A DNA stretch of 64,000 nucleotides from Thermothelomyces thermophilus ATCC 42464 (GCF_000226095.1 NC_016477.1:3286001-3350000); one strand, 5' to 3'; shown: positions 20,908-34,695, counted from the stretch's first letter. The notes: generated from the letters alone by a model not told the origin. Program-made: numbers and translations.

Positions 20908-21557
20908 ATGTCTCGTGTAGCAAAGCGTTCGATAAAAAGGTCTGTAAAGACCGAGGAGCATATTGCCCTAGCTACTACTATTAACGAGCTAGGGTTCAAA
21001 GTGATGCCTTGTTCTTTTTGTTTTTCTCGCGGCCTCTGTTGCCGTATAATAGAGAGTTCTTCTTGTTATGGCGAATATGTTTATCATAGGAGGTTATACG
21101 ACGGTTCTAGGGTTCTAGTCTCGTCTTGTCGGTGTTCCCTTATTAGTATATTTTTCCTATACTAACTTCCATAGTATCCTATATTATAGACGAATTAAAG
21201 CGCCTCGACCAATTAGAACAAGATGCTAAGGAGGCTCTTTATACCGACCGCAATTCGTTAGCAAAAGCGTAGCGTCGTCTAGATAAGTCTCTAGCTCGTT
21301 TGGACCGTATTTGTCGTCAAAAGCGATCGTTGTTATTTCGAGGGTCGGAGATGGTTTGCTAGGGTCTTACGTCTTTGGATAAATTAGAAGAGGTGGAGCA
21401 GCAGGAATTGGGGGCGGCTCTAGGTGTATAGCTCAATGGTAGCGTTAACGTTATTAACTAGGGCGCTATCTTCGATTCTGTCCCGGTTTTGCCTTTAGTT
21501 AATCTAGGTTCTGCCGGTAGAACTATTCCAGTTTCTTAAGGCAATTTAGGTTCTTGA
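20908..21557 (+). pseudogene. E3 antisense zinc-cluster / coiled-coil gene
   Basis: Plus strand, thus antisense to E3. ATG 20908, TGA 21555-21557. Exon 1 (20908-21127) is free of stops; a basic N-terminus leads to PCSFCFSRGLCC and a cluster with CX2CX6CX8CX2CX6C spacing, whose last three Cys read Tyr. Intron 21128-21174 (47 nt): 5' GTCGGT, branch-like CTAAC at 21162-21166, 3' CCATAG. Removing it gives 603 nt, exactly 201 codons. Exon 2 has four TAG codons and encodes a heptad-rich helix containing LDKLEEVEQQE and the tail AGRTIPVS. Overlaps the end of E3 pol. Confidence 0.78.
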
Positions 21558-24500
21558 CAGGTTTCTATAAGTTGTCTTCTAGTCTAAAATCGAGCCACTT
21601 GACCAGGTACTATAGTTCCCCGTTAATAATACGTAAATCCAGAATTTCTTCGACGTCTTATTCTTTCTCTTCGTCCTTTGCTTCGATGTACGTAGCAACC
21701 TTAGCGTTTTTCGGTACTAGTTCGAGAAGTGAAATATAAAAAACATCTATCTATAGTCATATAGATAACGGTAACGATAGTCGATAGTTAGATGTCGAAA
21801 TTCGTTCTTTAATAACGAAAGGTCTGACCTTCTTAAAGTCTAGCTTCGTGCTTGGTCGTTTGGTTTATAAGTTTCATACGATCAGGTAGACTTTGTCTCC
21901 CCTCTCTAGGCGAGGTCCCTCGAGCCTATGTTTGTCGTAGTAGTTCTTTATTCTAATCTTGATAAACTCGAGTTCCTTTTTGAGTTTCTCGTATATCGTA
22001 TACATTTATTCTGCTTTGACTACTACTCTTGGCACTATAACCTCTAGTCCTTGCCTAAGGTCTGCTTTATATCTGTAGTTTGTAAAGAACAGTGTAACTT
22101 TGGTCGTTTCCGTTGGCGTCGTATTATAAGCAAGTTATACCGTTGGTAATAGTATGACCTAGTCATCTTACTGGTAGTTAATGTAAGAGCGGAGGTACTA
22201 TTTGATGACTTGGTTTAGTCGCTCCGTTCGTCCGTCGGTCTGTAGGTAATATGCCGTTGACAGTTTGCTATTAATGCCTAATCATTACATTAACGCTTGC
22301 TAGAACTTCGATACGAACTTAGTATCTCTATTAGTAATCTATTCTTATAGCTAAGCGTGTACTAATGTAACTTGCCGGTAGATCACGTCTGCTAGCTGTT
22401 CAGCTGTCTAGGACTCCTTGTAGGGAAAGAAATATACCTATTTAGTTAGGTAATCTACTATAGTGAGAATACTATTATAGATTACCCCTATAGCCATGTC
22501 CTTAGATTCCAATAGCTTTATAATAAAGTCCATTATAACTAATCTCTATAGTTTATCGGCTATTAGTAGTGGCTAAAGTAGCCTATATAGCTTATATCGT
22601 GCCGTTTTGCTTCGATTATAGATGTTATAGCTCTATATAACTTCCTTAACTCATATTATTAACTATGGAAAGTCATAGTGTTTCTTAACTTATACAACAG
22701 TCTTTATAACTCCTTTATATCCTCCGAGTTTCGACTTGTAGAGTTCTCGAATCATTTGTAGCTATTAATCTTTGTCGTAGATATATGCTTTACCTTGGTA
22801 CTAGAGTTTCCTATCTTTTTCTTCCACTCCGTCAGGTACCACTAGTCTAGGTGTTGCTTGATACTATGTCTCGTTAATTCTTTCTTCTTGAAGGATTGCG
22901 TAACATTCTAGGAACGAGTCAAGTAGATCGTCTTCTACAGGTGTCTACATTTCGTAATGTAGTATTCCGTCTATTCGTTCCTTAAATAATGGTGGCGTTA
23001 TTTCCGTTCGTCCTTCTATATGATCCGTTCGTCGGCTTAAGGCGTCTGCTTATACATTCTCTTTGCCCTTCTTGTAACAGATCTTAAAATTGAATTCCGT
23101 AAGGAATTCTGCCTATCGTATTTGTCATCTATTAAGCTCCTTTGTTATCGTAAAGTATTGTAAATTCTTATGATCTATATATACTTATACTAGTTTAATT
23201 ATATTACTAAGGTATGGTCGCCATTCCTTAAAAGCTTTAACAATCGCAAGTAGTTCCTTATTATAGATCGGATAATTAAGACGTGGTCTATCGAGCTTCT
23301 TTAAAAAGAAGGCTATAGGATATAGCTTCCCTTGTTTGTCTCGTTATCCTAATTGTCCTCCGATAGCGTAGTCTAAAGTGTCCGTTTCCACCTCAAATGG
23401 CTTCTTAGGGTTTGGTAGCACTAGTACTAGATCTTTAGTAATGGCGTCGCGGATCTACGTAAATGCTTGCTTATGTTGCTCTTCCCATTAGAATTTAGTG
23501 TTCTTCTTAGTAAGTTTGTATAAAGGTCATACGATCGCTCTAAAGTTCCTAATAAACATCCGGTAGAAGTTCGTAAACCCGATGAAACTTTGTACTTCTA
23601 TAACTGACGTCGGTCGTAGCTAATTCTTAATAGCTTTAATCTTTAAGGGTTCTATCCGGATTTGTCCTAGGGATATTTCGTATCCTAAAAATACCGTTTT
23701 CCTAACATGGAATTCACTCTTTTCCTTGTTAACTAATAGCTTATATACGTGTAATATATCTAGTACTGCTCTTACGTACTTCTGGTGTTTATCTATTGTT
23801 TTAGAGAAGATAAGTATGTCGTTGAGATAATATATCGTAAATTTGTCGAGAAAGGATCGGATAGCTTGATTAATCAGGGCTTGGAACGTTACTGGCGCGT
23901 TCGTAAGTCTAAATGGCATGACGAGGTACTTGTAGTGGCCATAGGGTGTCCTAAAGGCCGTTTTCCACTTATTGCCTTCTTTGATCTATATATGATTATA
24001 GGCCGATGGCAAGTCAAGACACGTAAGATATTAGGCTCCTGCTAACTGATCTCGGAGCCGTAAGATTAACGGTAATAGGTATCGGTTTTTTATAGTCTGT
24101 TCGTTAAGTTACCGATAGTCGACGTATAACTATAGCTTTCCGTCTTTCTTAGGCATAAATAGGATTAGGTAGCCTACTGGCGATGTCAACGGGTAGATAT
24201 ATCCTCTTCGAAGGTTCTCCTCCAAATATCGCTTAAGTTCTTTGTTCTATATCTGGCTTGTATAGTAAATCTTAAAGAACTTTAGTTATACTCCTTCCTT
24301 GAGCTTAATCTCGTAATTCTATAGGCTGTGTTCTAGTAATCCTTCTAGATACTTCGGTTCGAATGCTAGGTGTCCTTTATATTCCTTCGGTACTTCCCTA
24401 GTCTTGTCTTGTCTCTCGGTTTTCTAATAGTATACGAACTTGGTTCTGTCTATAGCGATACTAGCGATTTCTCCTATCTCGACCTATTGCTCTAATTATA

Positions 24501-25218
24501 GTGCTCCGCATTTATCAACAGAGAGAACAGCTATCGGCGGTTTAGCTCGTTCCTCCTGTCGTAACGTTGGTATTGTTATACTACTTCTTCTAGAGTCTGT
24601 AGTAGTCTGCCTACCACTGTCTGTCTCTTGTGGTGGATCTATAGGACATACCTTCCCCTAGGCATTGTCTGCTCGCGATCCTTACACGCTTCCTATCTTG
24701 CTAGTCAAATACGACTCCATTTGGGGTCGTAGGTAGCTACTATTCTTCTAGCTAATGTCTAGGTTGTAATCTTCATGCTATGGTAACCTTAGTATTATAT
24801 CTTTATCGTCGCCTATATCTATGATACTAAATACGACTACTATAGTCTTCCCTGCTATAGTAATATTAATTGGTTTAGTCTTCCTATATACCTATTATAT
24901 TAGAAATAGCCCTTTGACTATGCTATACTTCTGCTTTATTCTCTAGGGTATCCGTAGCTAATTTACAAGCGTTAGCAAAATCAGGTTCATCTCTGCTCTA
25001 CTATCTACTAGTGCGAGCATTCCGTGCTGTTTCCATTATGCTATTATCTATAGTTGCTTGTCTTGCCGTCGTCGTCTAAAGATCGCGGCAACTTCCTATG
25101 TTTCTGCTAGGAGGTCTCGATATAGTGGTCTCTTGCGGTAGTTCCTCCTATACTATGCTACCACTCGCCGTTATACAGGCATTAATGGTTTTCGGGCCCC
25201 TTGAAGGGCCCTGACCCG
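21430..25218 (-). pseudogene. pol: E3 pol
   Basis: Minus strand, -1 to gag. Protease near 25000, RT (palm block YYLNDILIFSK, YLDD mutated to YLND, near 23835), RNase H near 23370, integrase about 22850-21900, chromodomain near 21640-21560. The stop-free RT part spans 23620-23919. TAG/TAA codons elsewhere. The right end was set by analogy with E1. Confidence 0.85.
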
Positions 25219-27443
25219 TTTCCTAGGTTAGTACTAACCTCTTTAGTCATTCGGCTGATAGCGGCTTTATTTATTGTGCTCATTTCTATAAGCTATTGAG
25301 TGCTTATAGCTTCCTACTATTAGGTCTGTTCTGCTTTCCATCGTACGTGCTATAGCTTTATCTAAAGCTCCCAAATTTGTAACTTTTTTTCGTCTACGTA
25401 GTAGAGGCAATCGTTACTCTAGCATAAGTCCTATATGTCTCGCCCTGTTCTGCAGTACCTAGGCTAGGCTCGTTTTAGAACTATTGTGATGCTTTCTAGA
25501 CTCCGGTCTTTAATCTTCTAGAGCAATTCGGCCGCTCTATTTCCTATATTATAGACCTACTCCACCGGGCGTAAGCTTCTGTCCTTATTTTCTTATCGGG
25601 TTGGCTAGTGGTTGTTTTTAAATTTGTTGTGGAAATGGTATCGGCATTTGTATGCCATACATTGGAACCAGGGCACTTGTATATATGCCTCGTGTCGAGG
25701 GTGTAATCGTATGGCATTGCCTAGGAGGTATTGGAATTCTCTCCTAAATCCTTCCCACTATATATAGACCGTAGGTACTCTAATACTGAGGTAGGAGTAT
25801 TTCTTCTAATAGCTTTCCCACGTACGCTCGTCTTTTCTATGGTTCGTACGTATAAATTGGTACTTAGGGTTCTATACGTCGTAGCTAAGTTGCTAATTAT
25901 TAAAATACTTAGCGTAGCTATTGGGCCTATCGTACGTTACAGGCTGTTCCCCTTTGATAGTTTCCATAATATATCAGAGTTCCCTTATCTCGTCCCTTAT
26001 TCTATCGCTTTACTAGGTAAGTCAAATTAAGCGTCCATCCCGTTTACGTAGTTCCGTGTCAAGCCGGAAAACTTCGTTACAATACCATTTAATTCGTTCC
26101 TAGAGGAATAGAACATTAGGTCTAGGTCTTTCGATTCCTTAGGTATCGGTTGTCTACGATCTATCCTGCCTCTACGTGACCGTGAAACCCTACTATCTTA
26201 AGGCCAGGAGAATCGAAACTAGCGGTATATATTCTCCTGCCATGTCCTATCCGGCGAGACCTGTCTCTAGGTCTATAGTGACTAGTTCGGAGTACGGTGC
26301 TTGTTCGTCTTTACCGTCGCTATCGTATCTAAGACTGTCCGTGTCACTACCCCTGTCTTCGTAGCTCGTAGCCGTTACTTCGATAATATCCTTAGTGTTT
26401 TTATTGATAGCCGTAATTTCCTTTCTAGGGGTTGGTTTCTAGTCTTTCTTTAGGCTTTGACATTCTTGTTTGTAGTGTCCTTTCTTTCCGTAGTTATAGT
26501 AGGTGACGTTAGACTTGTCTTTGGTCGTCTTCTTCCGGTCCTGCTTCTATGTTACATCTATATCTATGGCTCTGGGGTACGTCCTATACGAGGTACTGAT
26601 GTATACTTGCTTTTTCTTGTCGTTAGCCTTAACCGCGGTTCCGTTTATTTGTCCTCGTTTCTGCTGCTCTTGTATATAGAGTCGATTATTGATTCTAATA
26701 GCCTGTGTAATATATTCGTCTAGGGTCTTAGGCCGATCGTACTTATATAGCTTATCTTTAACCTTTTCCTTTAAGCTATTGTAAAATAGTTATATTAATG
26801 CCTTATTATTAAGCTAAGACTTGAATATGTTCTATCTGAACTATATAGCGTAGGAAGCTATTAACTTGTTCTATTAGAGATTGGCAAGTCTTTCTTATAT
26901 ATAAATCTTCTTGTCTTTGTCGCCAAAAACCTTCCAAAGCTCTTCTTCGAAACGGTCGTAAGAGCGGAAGACTGCCTATATAAACGCGTCTTAGTCGTCT
27001 TCGTCTTCCTTAGTAAGATAGTTATTCTATATAGGCTCGAACCATCTAAGTGCCTTGCCCTCTAGTCTTATAGCTATATAGAGAACTTTGGCTTTGTCAT
27101 CTAGAAACTTGTCATTATTAAGCCAGAAGTAAGATCGGAGGTTTGTTAGGAATTCTACAAGATCCTTTTTGGTTCCTCTATATTTACTAGGTAGTTCGAT
27201 CTTGATACGGCTCGCTTTAGCAGTCTCGAGCGCTTTAATTTTAGCATAGGCCTCGTTAACTAGTTTCTACAAGTACTTTTCGCCGTTCTCGAGTTCCTTA
27301 ATTCGGGCTTAAGTAACCTTATCTCTCTAGTCTAACTCCTAGATCTGCTACTAGAGTTGACCAAGCTAGGTAAGCAGCTATTCGGCCGTGACGTTAGTAG
27401 CTATATCGATGTCAAGGTCGAGGTTACCTCCGTTCTGAACTAT
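25182..27443 (-). pseudogene. gag: E3 gag with extra segment
   Basis: Start codon ATA (27443), TAA at 25184-25182, 2262 nt. Frameshift heptamer reads AGGAAAC (plus-strand GTTTCCT 25218-25224), followed by the hairpin GGGCCCTTCAAGGGGCCC. The codon between the Gag core and the extra segment is TAG followed by GAC ATG. Coiled coil, capsid and knuckle are as in E1. Confidence 0.82.
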
Positions 27444-27470
27444 AACAGAACAAAGGGAGTGGTAACAACG

Positions 27471-27892
27471 TGTAACAAACCTAGCTCAGACTTCTTCTGA
27501 AAGGGTTCAGACGAAGGTAGATTGAGTAGGACAGGCAGGCAGGTCGTCTGAGGGATTTGGTGAAGCCAAAGGGTTTACAACAACACTTAGAGTTGTCTCT
27601 TATAGTAATTAGCAATGCTTGGTATAAGTACTGTGATTGTGATTGTTACTACTGGTGAACTCCTAGAGTCTACTATAACGAGTGACTATCTATATGTATA
27701 TATAATCCTGGGATCACTCTTTATCTAGTGATCCTTTGTCGTCTGGATTATAGCTGCGATAGTGATCCTATAGCGTATAGATCACTTTGCTAAGCGTGAT
27801 CCTTTTCTGATTAGTCCGTTCGTGCCTGCTGTCCCATTGGCTTGTCGGGGAAGGCGGCTCAGGCGGCGTCCTACATGTATATTTCCGTGACA
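27471..27892 (-). repeat. E3 5' LTR
   Basis: 422 bp, reverse strand, same order as 20364-20785. The primer sequence of R reads TTGTTACTACT (one RIP change), opposite a primer site that is intact (AGTGGTAACAA about 27458-27468). Followed by TSD TAAGA. Confidence 0.92.
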
Positions 27893-27897
27893 TAAGA

Positions 27898-28072
27898 TCG
27901 CCTTTGGTAGCTAGCTATCCTCTGCTATCTTTCCCTTTTAGCAATTGTTTGCCTATAGTAGCCCGTGCTCCCTAGTGATCCCGTGTTAGCCTCGCTCCGT
28001 ACCCTTTTTGATTGGTGGCTCGTTTAGCCTGCTACGCCTTACTAGGTTACGGTATATAGTTAGCTTATAATA
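27898..28072 (-). repeat. E4 3' LTR, second part
   Basis: 175 bp that complete the E4 LTR interrupted by E3. Ends TTAGCTTATAATA (RIP form of TTAGCTTGTAACA), then the reverse polypurine tract CGATGCCCCCTC. Confidence 0.88.
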
Positions 28073-28189
28073 CGATGCCCCCTCTTTAGGGCTTTTAACC
28101 CGAAAGCTTCTTAGGACTTGTTTTAAATACTACTAATACCCCTTTTTTTTTTATAGGTAACGTCCTTCTTTTGCTAGCTTCCTTCTACT

Positions 28190-28867
28190 ATAGTTAATTA
28201 TATTCTTAGGAATAGTCGTAATCTTAAGTATAAATAATATACTATTATAATTAAGATTAAGTAAGAGGGTTATAAGGTCGTTATACCTTATAAGCATTAT
28301 TAGAATATAAAGCCGCGAAAGCGTTATATAATAATAGAGGGTTTAAATAAGTGTTAGAACTATATTCGCATAGGCAAGAAGTATAGTAGCCTAAATATTA
28401 TAGATGCCTATAGGTTCCTTGTTATTTTCCTTCGTAATCCTAGATTACTAACTATCTTAGTCCTTTCGAATTTGTTAGAATAGGAAAAGGTTTTAAAAGA
28501 GATTACTAAGACCAAGGCGCTTTTTACTTAGATATTAAGCCGTTTAAGTCAATTACGTCGTTTGTAGCAATCCCTATACGATCGTGGTACCGAAGTTTTT
28601 CGTCGTGGTGTAGCTTATCTAGAGGAGGAGGAAGAACTAGATACTCCTCTGCTAATGTCGGAGATATAGACCTTCACGGGTTAGGCTTAGGTATTAGGTA
28701 CTTTTAATGTGCTTGATTAGGAGTTAATCGGGTTAGATCCTAGTCCTAATTCTAGCAGGTTCCCCTCTTTTTTTATTAGGGAATAGGCTTTAGAGCCGGT
28801 TCTTATAGCCGGTTAGGATTCTGCTAATAGAACTACTCTAGTTTCTTAGGGTAACTTAGGTTTTTAA
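28190..28867 (+). pseudogene. E4 antisense zinc-cluster gene (type B, no intron)
   Basis: Plus strand, antisense to E4. Start ATA (28190), TAA 28865-28867, 678 nt in one frame with only TAG/TAA interruptions and no TGA. Cysteine cluster at about 28285-28375: the readable core NKC.NYIRIGKKY has CX2CX6C spacing once Tyr is read as former Cys. The next part is a coiled coil (EITKTKAL...LSRLSQLRRL, YLEEEEELD), and the tail is NRTTLVS.GNLG. Best-preserved type B copy. Confidence 0.75.
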
Positions 28868-31800
28868 CTAGTTCCTATAAGTTGTCTTTTAGTCTAAAAT
28901 CAAGCTATTTGACCAGGTATTATAGTTCTTTATTAATAATATATAAATTTAGGATTTCTTTGATATCCTATTCTTCCTCTTTATCCTCTGCTTCGATATA
29001 TATAGCAACCTTAGTGTTCTTTAGTACTAGTTCGAGAAGTAAAATATAAAAAATATCTATCTATAGTTATATAGATAACGGTAACGATAGTTAGTAGTTA
29101 GATATCGAGATTTATTCTTTAATAACAAAGGGTCTAACCTTTTTAAAGTCTAGCTTTATACTTAGTTATTTGGTTCATAGGTTTTATACGATTAGATAGA
29201 CTTTATCTCCCCTCTCTAGGCAAGGTCCCTTGAGCCTATATTTGTCATAGTAGTTCTTTATTCTAGTTCTAACAAACTCGAGTTCCTTTTTGAGCTTCTT
29301 ATATAGTATATACATTTGTTTTGCTTTGATTGCTACTCTCGGCACTATGACCTCTAGTCCTTGCCTAAGGTCTGCTTTATATCCGTAGTTCGCGAAGAAC
29401 GGTATAACTTTAGTCGTTTCTGTTGGCGTTATATTGTAAGCGAGTTGTACTATTAGTAATAGTATGACCTAGTTGTCTTGCTAGTAGTTGATGTAAGAAC
29501 GGAGGTACTGCTTGACAACTTAGTTTAGTCGCTCCGTTTGTCTGTTAGTCTATAGGTAGTATGCCGTTAATAGCTTACTATTAACGCCTAATCGTTATAT
29601 TAACGCTTACTAGAACTTCGATACGAACTTGGTGTCTCTGTCGGTAATCTATTTCTATAGCTAAGTATATACTAATGCGACTTGCCAATAGATTATATCT
29701 ACTAACTGTTCCGCTATCTAGGACTCCTTATAGGGAAAGAAGTATGCCTATTTAGTTAGGTAGTCTACTATAATAAGAATACTATTGTAGATTACCCCTA
29801 TAGTTATATCTTTAGATTCTAGTAGTTTCGTGATAAAGTCTATTATAACTAAACTCTATAGTTTATTAGCTATTAGTAGTAGCTAAAGTAGCCTATATAG
29901 CTTGTATCGTGCTGTTTTGCTTCGATTACAGATATTGTAGTTCCGTACGACTTCCTTAACTTGTACTGTTAACTATAGAAAGTCATAGTGTTTCTTGACT
30001 TATATAATAGTCTTCGTAACTCCTTTATATCCTCTAAGTTTCGATTTATAGAGTTCTCGAATCATTCGTAGCTATTAATCCCTGTCGTAGATATATACTT
30101 TGCCTTAGTACTAGAGTTTCCTATCTTTTTCTTCTACTCCGTTAGGTACCACTAGTCTAGGTACTACTTAATACTATGTCTCGTTAATCCTTTCTTCTCG
30201 AAAGATTACGTAACATTCTAGGAACGAGTCGAGTAGATTATCTTCTATAGGTGTCTACGTTTTATAATATAGCGTTCTGTCTATTTGTTCCTTAAATAAT
30301 AGTAGCATTATTTCTGTTTATCCTTCTATATAATCTATTCATTGGCTTAAGGCATCTGCTTATACGTTCTCTTTGCCCTTCTTATAGTAGATCTTAAAAT
30401 TAAATTCTATAAGGAACTCTACCTATTATATTTATCGTCTATTAAGCTCTTTTATCGTCGTAAAGTATTATAAATTCTTGTAATCTATATATACTTATAT
30501 TAGTTCGATTGTACTACTAAGGTACAGTCGCCATTCCTTAAAAGCTTCAATAATTATAAGTAGTTCCTTGTTATAGATCAGATAATTAAGACATAGTCTA
30601 TCGAGCTTCTTTAAAAAGAAGGCTATAGGATGTAGCTTCCCTTGTTTGTTTCGTTATCCTAATTATCCTCCGATAGCATAGTCTGAAGCGTCTGTTTCCA
30701 CCTTAAATGGCTTCTTAGGGTCTAGTAGTACTAGTACTAGATCTTTAGTAATGGCATCGCAGATCTACGTAAATGCTTACTTATATTACTCTTCCTATTA
30801 GAATTTAGCGTTCTTCTTAGTAAGTTTATATAAAGGTCGTATAATTACTCCAAAGTTCCTAATAAACATCCGGTAGAAGTTTGTAAACCTGATAAAACTT
30901 CGTACTCCTATAACTAATGTCGGTCGTGGCTAATTCTTGATAGCTTTAACCTTCGAAGGTTCTATCCGAATTTGTCCTAGGGATATTTCATATCCTAAAA
31001 ACACTGTCTTCCTAATGTGGAATTCGCTCTTTTCCTTGTTGACTAATAGCTTGTATATATGTAACGCGTCTAGCACTACTCTTACGTACTTCTAGTGTTT
31101 GTCTATCGTTTTGGAGAAGATAAGTATATTGTTGAGATAATATATCGCAAATTTGTCGAGAAAAGGTTAGATAGCTTGATCGATTAGAGCTTAGAATGTT
31201 ACTAGTGTGTTTATAAGTCTAAATGGCATGACGAGGTACTTGTAGTGGCTATAAGGTATCCTAAAGGCCGTTTTCTACTTATTGCCTTCTTTAATCTATA
31301 TATAGTTATAGGCCGATAGCAAGTCTTGTTAAGTTACTAATAGTCGATATATAACTATAGCTTTCCGTCTTTCTTAGGTATAAATAGGATTAGGTAGCCT
31401 ACTAGTAATGTTAACAGGCAGATATGTCCTTTTCGAAGATTCTCCTCTAAATATCACTTAAGTTCTTCGTTCTATATCTAGCTCGTATAGTAAATCTTAA
31501 AGAACTTTAGTTATACTCCTTCCTTAAGCTTAATCTTATAATCCTATAGGCCGTATTCTAGTAATCCTTCTAAATACTTTAGTTCAAATGCTAGGTATCC
31601 CTCATATTCCTTTAGTACTTCCCTAGTCTTATCTTGTCCCTTAGCTTTCTAATAGTATATAAACTTGGTTCCGTCTATAGCAATGCTAGCGATTTCTCCT
31701 ATCTTAACCTACTACTCTAGTTATAGTGCTCCGTATTTGTCAACGGAGAGAACAGCTATCGGCGGTTTAGCTCGTTCCTCCTATCGTAACGTCGGTGTCG

Positions 31801-32443
31801 TTATACCGCTTCTTCTAGAGTCTGTAGTGGTCTGCCTGCCACTGTCTGTCTCTTACGGTAGATCTGTAGGACATGCCTTCCTCTGAGCATCGTCTGCTTA
31901 TGATCCTTGTATACTCCCTATCTTGCTAGTTAAATATGATTCCGTTTAGGGTCGTAGGTAGCTACTATTCTTCTAGCTAATATCTAGGTTATAATCTTCA
32001 TACTATAGTAATCTTAATATTATATCTTTATCATTACCTATATCTATAATATTAAATATAACTACTATGGTTTTCCTTATTATAGTGATGTCGATCGATT
32101 CGGTCTCCTTACGTACCTATTATATCGGAAATGGCCCTTTGACTATGCTATACTTCTACTTCATTCTCTAGGGTATCTATAGCTAATTTACAAGTATTGG
32201 CGAAATTAGGTTTATCTCTACTCTACTATCTACTAGTATAAGCATTTCGTGCTATTTCCATTATACCGTTATCTATAATTGCTTATCTTACCGCCGTCGC
32301 CTAAAGACTACAGCGATTTCCTATATTCCTGCCGGGAGGTCTCGATATAGTAGTCTCTTATGCTAGTTCCTTTTATACTATGCTACTACTTGCTACTATA
32401 CAGGTATTAATGGTTTTTGAGCCCCTTGGAGGGCCCTAACCTG
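28770..32443 (-). pseudogene. pol: E4 pol, with RT deletion
   Basis: Minus strand. Protease, RNase H, integrase and chromodomain are recognisable by alignment to E3 and E6. About 85 bp of RT upstream of the palm block are missing near 31325 (AAGTC joins directly to TTGTTAAGTT). The palm block itself reads YYLNN near 31135. Dead by deletion and by many stops. End approximate. Confidence 0.78.
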
Positions 32444-34668
32444 TTTCCTAGGTTAGTGCTAACCTCTTCGGTTATTTGACTAATAGCAGCTTCGTTAATC
32501 GTACTTATTTCTATAAGCCATTAAGTGCTAGTAGCTTCCTACCGTTAGGTCCGTTCTGCTTTTTACCATACGTACTATAGCTTCATCTGAAGCTCCTAGA
32601 TCCGCGATTTCTTTTCGTCTACGTAGTAGAGGCAGTTATTACTCCGGCACGAGTCCTATATATCTCGTCTTATTCCGTAGTACCTAGGCTAGGCTCGTTT
32701 TAGTACTACTATAATGCCTTCTAGATTGTAGGCTTCGATCTTCTAGAGCAATTCGGCTGCTCTATTTCCTATATTATAGACCTATTCCACAGGGCGGAGA
32801 CTTCTGTCCTTATTTCCTTGTCAGGTCGGCTAGTGATTGTTTTCGAATTTGTTACGAAAGTAGTATCGGCATTTATATAATATATACTAGAACTAGGGCA
32901 CTTGTATATATGCCTTGTGTCGCGGGTATAGTTATATAGCGTTACCTAGAAGGTATTAGAATTCTTTTCTAAATCCTTCCTATTATATATAGACTATAGG
33001 TACTCTAATGCTAAGGTAGGAGTATTTCTTCTAGTAGTTTTCCTACGTACGTTTATCTTTTCTACGGTTTATACGTATAAACTAGTATTCTAGGTTCCGT
33101 ATATTGTAGCTAAGTTACTAATCATTAAGATACTTGATATAGCTATTAGGCCTATTATATATTATAGGCTATTCCCCCTTAATAGTTTCTATAATATATT
33201 AGAGTTCCCTTATCTCGTCCCTTATCTTACTACTCTGCTAGGCAAGTCAAATCAAGCGTCTATCCCGTTCGTATAGTTCTATATTAAGCTAGAAAACTTC
33301 GTTATAGTACTATTCGATTCGTTTCTAAAGGGATAGAACATTAGGTCTAGGTCTTTTAATTCCTTAGGTATTAGTCGTCTACGATCTATCCCGCCTCTAG
33401 GTGACTATGAAACCCTACTGCCTTAAGGCTAGGAGAATCGAAATTGGTAGTATATATTCTCCTACTATGTCCCATTTAGCAAGACCTGTCTCTAGGTCTA
33501 TAGTGACCAATTCGGAGTACGGTGCTTGTTCGTCTTTACTATCGCCATCGTATCTAAGACTATCTATATCGTTATCCCTATTTTTATAGCTTATAGCCGC
33601 TACTTTGATAACATCCTTAGTAGTTTCGTTAATAGCTGTAATTTCCTTTCTAGGGACTAGTTTCTAGTCTTTCTTTGGGCTTCGACATTCTCGTTTATAG
33701 TGTCCTTTCTTTCCATAGTTATAGTAGGTAACGTTAGACTTATCTTTAGTCGTCTTCTTCTTGTCCTGCTTCTATGCTATGTCTATATCTATAGCTTTAG
33801 GATATATCCTATATAAGGTACTAATATATGCTCGTTTTTTCTTGTTATTAGCCTTGACCGTAGTTCCGTTTATCTGACCTCGTTTCTACTACTCTTGTAT
33901 ATAGAGTCAATTATCGATCCTAATAGCCTATACGATATATTTGTCTAAGGTCTTAGGCCGGTCGTACTTATATAGCTTGTCTTTAACCTTTTCCTTTAAG
34001 CTATTATAGAACAGTTACATTAATACCTTATTATTAAGCTAAGACTTAAGTATATCCTATCTAAACTATATAGCATAGGAGGCTGCTAACTTGGTCTATT
34101 AGAGATTAGTAAGTCTTTCTTACGTATAAATCTTCTTATCTTTATCGCTAAAAACCTTCTAAAGCTCTTCTTTAAACTAGTTATAAGATCAAAAGACTAC
34201 CTACGTAAACGCGTCTCGGTTGTCTTCGTCTTCCTTAGTAAGATAGTCGTTCTATATAGGCTTAAACTATCTAAGTGCCTTGCCCTCTAGTCTCGTAGCT
34301 ATATAGAGGACTTTAGCTTTATCGTCTAGAAACTTGTTGTTATTAAGCCGGAAGTAAGATCAGAGGCTTATTAGGAATCCTACAAGATCTTCCTTGGTTC
34401 CTCCGTATTTGCTAGGTAGTTTAATCTTGATATAGCTCGCTTTAGTGCCTTCAAGTGCCTTGATTTTAGTATAAGCCTTGTTAACTAGCTTCTATAAGTA
34501 CTTTTCGCCATTCTCGAGTTCCTTAATCTAAGCTTAAGTAACCTTATCTCTCTAGTCTAACTCCTAGATCCGCTATTAGAGTTAACTAAGCTAGGTAAGC
34601 AGCTATTTAGCTATAACGTTAGTAGCTATATCAATATCAAGGTCGAAATCTCCTCTATTCTAAGCTAT
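32407..34668 (-). pseudogene. gag: E4 gag with extra segment; TGG at the internal TAG position
   Basis: Start ATA (34668), TAA 32409-32407, 2262 nt. At 33474-33472 this copy has TGG (Trp), where E1, E2, E3, E5 and E6 have TAG. This supports one long gag frame through the extra segment, although an A-to-G change here cannot be excluded. Heptamer AGGAAAC at 32449-32443, followed by GGGCCC TCCAA GGGGCT. Confidence 0.82.
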
Positions 34669-34682
34669 AATAGAACAAAGGG

Positions 34683-34693
34683 AGTGATAGCAA
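34683..34693 (-). promoter_or_regulatory. E4 primer-binding site, type B
   Basis: On the minus strand TTGCTATCACT, two bases after the LTR. It is the perfect complement of AGTGATAGCAA in E4's own 3' LTR (plus-strand TTGCTATCACT 20259-20269). Compared with E1, E5 and E6 both partners differ at the same two positions, so pairing is kept. Confidence 0.75.
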
Positions 34694-34695
34694 CG

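Larger units (their letters stand above)
20364..27892 (-). mobile_element. E3: complete chromovirus, minus strand (7529 bp)
   Basis: LTRs of 422 bp at 27471-27892 (5') and 20364-20785 (3'), TSD TAAGA at 20359-20363 and 27893-27897. Inserted in the type B LTR of E4. The internal region has the full set of parts and no large indel: the gag frame is again 2262 nt. RIP damage is intermediate. Confidence 0.93.
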
